The notes below the pieces were generated by a model, which was not told where the DNA came from, ran no database searches, and saw only the letters and a program-made list of their open reading frames with translations. The position numbers and the translations under genes were made by a program. A stretch of 64,000 nt of DNA. It comes from Pseudomaricurvus albidus. Its GTDB lineage: Bacteria > Pseudomonadota > Gammaproteobacteria > Pseudomonadales > Cellvibrionaceae. The first letter of the stretch is position 1, and each line of letters starts with the position of its first letter. This document shows, piece by piece, positions 60,682 through 64,000 of the stretch. The DNA is taken from contig NZ_JAHKRS010000008.1 of the NCBI RefSeq assembly GCF_018863235.1, positions 162,204 through 226,203 on the forward strand, given 5' to 3'.

Positions 60682-62358
60682 ATGTCTCAACCTAGTAATC
60701 TCGGCTGGCTTTTCAGTTTTGTCACTCCACATCGTATGTCAGTCATTGGGGTTCTGTTGCTGTCAGTGGTGGCGACAGGCCTGTCTTTATTGCAACCCTG
60801 GATCACCAAGCTGCTGATCGATGATGGCTTGATCGCGCAGAACTTCACTGTGTTGGCGTGGCTGTGCGCGGCTATGGTGCTTCTCAGTTTTTGTTCCAGC
60901 CTGCTGGGTGGTTTTAATCAGCATTATTACACTCAATTGTCTGCCAGAGTTTTATTTTCGCTTCGTGGATCTGTCTATCAGCACCTGCAAACATTGTCGC
61001 CTGACTTTTATGCCCGACGATCGCGGGGAGATCTGTTAAGTCGTATTAATGGTGATGTGGCAGAAATCCAGAGGTTCGCGACGGATGGTTTGCTGGCATC
61101 GTTTAATGGGGTGCTGGCACTGCTGGGAAGTCTGATTCTTCTTGTGAGCCTAAGCCCCGTCTTATCGCTGTTTGCGTTTGTGTTGTTGCCGGTGCAATTG
61201 GTGTTTTTAAGCTACATGCGACCTCGTATCGAAAGGCAGACACACGTCATTCGTGAGCATACGGGTAAGTTAGGAGACTTTTTTGTGTCGACCTTGTCGT
61301 CGATGAAGTTCATTCAGGCGACCAATGCTCAGGAGCGTCAGAAGCACCAGCTGGACAGTCTGAGTGATGGCTATCTTAAGAACTTGTTGCGACTGAACTT
61401 GCTCAATTACACAACGTCTGGAGTACCAGGCCTGTTGCTGGTCATCAACACCTCTTTGATTTTTCTTTTGGGGGGGTATTGGGTGATTCAAGGTGAATTT
61501 ACCCTGGGGACATTGATGGCATTCACCATGTACCTTGGCAGGGCTACAGGGCCTGTTCAAACATTGCTGGGGCTGTATGTGGCGAGTCGCCGGGCTAAAG
61601 TCAGTCTGGATCGTGTCAGTGAAATGATGCAGGCAGCACCGGCAGTGACAGAGCCCGAAAGCCCGAAGTTTCTGGATGAAAAAAGCCCGGCAGACATAGT
61701 GTTCCGAAATGTTGCCTTTTCTTACCCTGAAGCAGCACAGCCGGTATTAAAGGATGTGAACTTAACCATACCCGAAGGCAATAAGGTGGCAATTATCGGG
61801 GATTCTGGCGCCGGGAAATCAACAATTATTGATCTGCTGCATCGGCACTGGGATCCCAATGTCGGGTCTATTTCTCTCGGCGGTATAATGCTGCGGGATT
61901 TGTCTCTGATGCAGCTTCGTCAGTATGTTGCTGTGGTGAGCCAGGAAACTATCTTGTTTGCGGGGTCTATTGCAGAGAATATTAAATTTGCCAACCCGCA
62001 GGCCAGTGATGAAGCCATGATTCAGGCAGCCCAACAGGCCCAATTGGATGGGTGGATTCGCCAGTTGCCTGAAGGTTATGAGAGCCATATTGGCGAGCAA
62101 GGGCGCCTGCTGTCTGGAGGTCAACGTCAACGTTTGTCCATTGCCCGAGCCTTGCTGCAGGAGCCAAGGGTGTTAATCCTGGATGAAGCAACCGCAAGCA
62201 TTGATGAGGAAACCGAGCGGGCTATTATTGATAGCGTGGATCAGTTGTTTTCCCACTGTACTCGTATTGTGATTAGTCATCAGGCGGGACCGTTGAGGGA
62301 TGCGGATCAATGGTTCAGACTGGAAAATGGCCAGCTCCGATCCAGTAATGCACGGTGA
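60682..62358 (+). CDS. ABC transporter, half-exporter (membrane domain plus ATPase)
   Basis: A 558-residue type 1 exporter with six membrane helices (about residues 20-290) and a C-terminal ATPase. Motifs: GDSGAGKSTII (Walker A), VVSQETILFAG (Q-loop), LSGGQRQRLSIARAL (signature), RVLILDEATAS (Walker B) and VISHQAGPL (H-loop). No N-terminal C39 peptidase domain is seen, so it does not process leaders itself. It overlaps a subtilase-like gene by 4 bp and may export that enzyme's product or substrate. Start at the ATG at 60682; the frame is open further up. Confidence 0.9.
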   Translation: MSQPSNLGWLFSFVTPHRMSVIGVLLLSVVATGLSLLQPWITKLLIDDGLIAQNFTVLAWLCAAMVLLSFCSSLLGGFNQHYYTQLSARVLFSLRGSVYQHLQTLSPDFYARRSRGDLLSRINGDVAEIQRFATDGLLASFNGVLALLGSLILLVSLSPVLSLFAFVLLPVQLVFLSYMRPRIERQTHVIREHTGKLGDFFVSTLSSMKFIQATNAQERQKHQLDSLSDGYLKNLLRLNLLNYTTSGVPGLLLVINTSLIFLLGGYWVIQGEFTLGTLMAFTMYLGRATGPVQTLLGLYVASRRAKVSLDRVSEMMQAAPAVTEPESPKFLDEKSPADIVFRNVAFSYPEAAQPVLKDVNLTIPEGNKVAIIGDSGAGKSTIIDLLHRHWDPNVGSISLGGIMLRDLSLMQLRQYVAVVSQETILFAGSIAENIKFANPQASDEAMIQAAQQAQLDGWIRQLPEGYESHIGEQGRLLSGGQRQRLSIARALLQEPRVLILDEATASIDEETERAIIDSVDQLFSHCTRIVISHQAGPLRDADQWFRLENGQLRSSNAR

Positions 62359-63032
62359 GCGACATGGTAAAAATAGGAGTTTTGGACAGTGGAGTGGCGC
62401 CTGAGCTTGAATCTAAAGTGGTTCAGAGTCACTCCTTTGTCATGGGGGCAGACCATAGCCCTGCAGATATTCTGGGGCATGGGTCCTTGATATCAAGAGT
62501 CATCAATCAACAGTCTGATGATATTCAATTTGTCATCGGAAAAATTTTTGACCGGCGCCCGGTGACCACCGCACAAACGGTTTCCGATGGTATTGACTGG
62601 TTGGTTCAGCAAGGCGTACAGGTGATTAATCTGAGTCTGGGTTTGCCTCATGATCGTGAATGTCTAAAGTATGCGGTTGAGGCGGCGGCACAAGAAGGTG
62701 TGGTGGTGGTGGCTTCGTCCCCAGCCCGTGGGAAGGGGGTGTTTCCTGCAAGCTATCCGAGGGTAATCAGTGTAACGGCAGATATTCGTTGCCGACCGGG
62801 TGAGTTCTCTTTCCTGGGCACACCTCAGGCTGAATTTGGTGCTTGTGCTTATCTGTGTCGAGACTCTCAGGATTTCAGGCAGGAGGGCGGAGCCAGTATT
62901 GCAGCGGCCTATGTGAGTGGATCACTGGCTCGCTACCTGGTCGAAGGGGTTCCTGTCAGACAGGTGGTACACCACTTTTCTGAGCGCTGCCAATATCAGG
63001 GTAAGGCGCTCCATCCTGTTCCGAGACTCTGA
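62355..63032 (+). CDS. Small cytosolic subtilase-like (S8) protein
   Basis: A 225-residue S8-fold protein without signal peptide or propeptide, smaller than most subtilisins. The catalytic triad positions are kept: Asp11 in GVLDSGVAPEL, His42 in GHGSLISRV and Ser181 in EGGASIAAAYVSGSLA. The oxyanion asparagine of the usual GN motif is replaced: the strand reads VVVVASSPARGKGVFPASYP. The start overlaps the ABC exporter stop (GTGA); an ATG at 62364 is an alternative. Paired with an exporter, it could cut a peptide precursor before export. Confidence 0.8.
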   Translation: MSDMVKIGVLDSGVAPELESKVVQSHSFVMGADHSPADILGHGSLISRVINQQSDDIQFVIGKIFDRRPVTTAQTVSDGIDWLVQQGVQVINLSLGLPHDRECLKYAVEAAAQEGVVVVASSPARGKGVFPASYPRVISVTADIRCRPGEFSFLGTPQAEFGACAYLCRDSQDFRQEGGASIAAAYVSGSLARYLVEGVPVRQVVHHFSERCQYQGKALHPVPRL

Positions 63033-63080
63033 TCCATTTCATACGCGTTGCAGTGTGTTTTGTGATGCCTCAGTTTTTAC

Positions 63081-63743
63081 TTACAGAGTAAATTTCCCGG
63101 AGGCCAATAATTTACTGTCTGCGTTTTTGGCTAGGTTCAGAAAGCTATATTTAGCAATATTAATCATATTTTGAGCCAGTGGGTGGAAGGGCTTATTGTT
63201 GCCAATAAACGGCGTCAATCCTTCCATTGAAGCCGAAATGAATAATGAAACCTGTGTGCGTTCATCATCATTTAATTTGGGATTCAATTCGGCCACCAGA
63301 GCGTTAATATCCTGCCTCGCTTTTCCATACAGATCATTCATTCGCTCTGCCACAACGCTGTCGTGATTGGACATGGCCCATAACTCGGGGAAGAAGTTTG
63401 TGGTTTCCGGCGTTGTGATGTCTTCAATGATAAAAGTGATGATTTCCAGCAAGCGATCTTCTGCAGATTTGTCCTGTTGCTTGCGGATGGTTTCAAAGTA
63501 TTCCAGATAGCCTGAAATGACATTTTCCAATAAGTTGGTGATCAAATCCTTTTTCGTGGGGTAGTAGTAATGCAGGTTGCCTATGGTGATGCCTACGTTT
63601 GAAGCAATTTTTCGCATGCTTAATCCAGCGTAGCCATGGTTGATCAAAATGTCGGTAGCGGCTTGCAAAATGTTCTCAATACGCTCTTGTCCTTTCAGGT
63701 AGGTCCCTGTTTCTGGCCGGTGCAACTGTTTGAATTCTTTCAT
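63081..63743 (-). CDS. TetR/AcrR-family transcriptional regulator (2)
   Basis: A 220-residue TetR regulator. The helix-turn-helix reads LSMRKIASNVGITIGNLHYYYPTKKDLI. The C-domain is about 70-220 and unassigned. It converges on the subtilase-like gene with a gap of about 48 bp. It lies next to an IS30-type element, and the region upstream of it has no recognised operator. Confidence 0.9.
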   Translation of the reverse strand: MKEFKQLHRPETGTYLKGQERIENILQAATDILINHGYAGLSMRKIASNVGITIGNLHYYYPTKKDLITNLLENVISGYLEYFETIRKQQDKSAEDRLLEIITFIIEDITTPETTNFFPELWAMSNHDSVVAERMNDLYGKARQDINALVAELNPKLNDDERTQVSLFISASMEGLTPFIGNNKPFHPLAQNMINIAKYSFLNLAKNADSKLLASGKFTL

Positions 63744-63902
63744 GTTTTATCTCTCTTATTATCTTGAAACGCTCCATGATCTGATCTTCCCAACCGTATA
63801 TTTCATGGAGACAAATTTAGGACGATTGATCAATTCTTATTGCTGAATGATCCTTAGATCAAGTTTTTTATTGCGCAGTTTCAAGTAATAACTGCAATTC
63901 CG

Positions 63903-64000
63903 TTACGCAGCGAGCAAATCCACTCGCTGCCCCATAAATAATTCGTTTGGTGATCGACAGCCCCTTGTCTTTCTGGGACGATTGTTCAGCCGATCCATTA
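63903..64000 (-). mobile_element. C-terminal end of an IS30-family transposase (runs off window)
   Basis: The minus-strand frame open from the window edge ends with DRLNNRPRKTRGCRSPNE, LFMGQRVDLLAA and a stop at 63903. LNNRPRK followed by G and a PNE segment is the conserved C-terminus of IS30-type DDE transposases. The rest lies beyond 64000. The inverted repeat of the element should be just left of 63903, but I could not define it from one end. Confidence 0.75.

Noticed and set aside
60575..60817. 80-codon Cys-rich frame before the ABC exporter, considered as a peptide precursor
   Set aside because: It overlaps the exporter's N-terminus in another frame and starts within the terminator's T-run; no leader-core pattern or ribosome binding site.

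Overview
The window looks like a chromosomal segment of a free-living, probably marine gammaproteobacterium. The support is gene content: MinCDE, GltX, TopB, TrxC and a YehS-type protein, a Tat-exported PhoX phosphatase, a TonB-dependent receptor, NorR with flavohemoglobin, and an exosortase-A-associated gene pair. I cannot assign a genus from sequence alone. Gene density is high, both strands are used, and most genes are ordinary core or accessory genes with gammaproteobacterial signals (TTGACT/TATTAT promoters, SOS box, sigma-54 promoter).

Layout. 1-3.9 kb: the end of an exopolysaccharide/exosortase-A region (5'-truncated glycosyltransferase, PLP decarboxylase, acyl-CoA ligase). 4.0-9.1 kb: two copies of an inverted-repeat element, Dps, a small unknown gene, gltX, a membrane-anchored methyltransferase, tRNA-Ala(GGC) and an unknown tail-anchored protein. 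9.4-15.6 kb: exported enzymes (PhoX, a secreted alpha/beta hydrolase), then an AT-rich overlapping pair made of a lipase-like protein with an HSQGG motif and an exported partner, which reads like an effector and its periplasmic immunity protein. 15.8-20.9 kb: a three-gene envelope operon (LolA-like protein, beta-barrel protein with an acidic repeat, RND transporter with a PAS-like N-terminus). 21.3-32.3 kb: mixed housekeeping genes, including minCDE, trxC, and topB with a near-consensus LexA box directly upstream.

32.5-54.3 kb holds tRNA-Arg(ACG) in two intact copies and one 5' fragment. Each is followed by a structured repeat whose hairpins show compensatory changes between copies. A truncated second copy of the endonuclease I gene (41.1 kb) mirrors the complete gene at 53.5 kb, so this part appears built by duplication and decay. 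Inside it are an operon of cytochrome c, aldonolactone oxidase and a D-threonine-aldolase-like enzyme, a likely cysteine sulfur-disposal operon (cysteine-desulfurase-like enzyme, TauE/SafE exporter, ETHE1-like persulfide dioxygenase) facing a divergent Lrp regulator, and a block with CoA ligase, enoyl-CoA hydratase, XRE regulator, TonB receptor, NhaC antiporter and an amidohydrolase remnant.

54.4-64 kb: GST, FKBP isomerase, polyamine-binding protein, then norR and hmp divergently arranged around three GT-N7-AC sites and a sigma-54 promoter. An ABC half-exporter overlaps a small cytosolic subtilase-like gene that lacks the usual oxyanion asparagine. A TetR regulator and the C-terminal end of an IS30-type transposase close the window. 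The best candidates for something new are the lipase/exported-partner pair, the ABC-subtilase pair, the cysteine sulfur operon and the tRNA-Arg-linked structured repeat.
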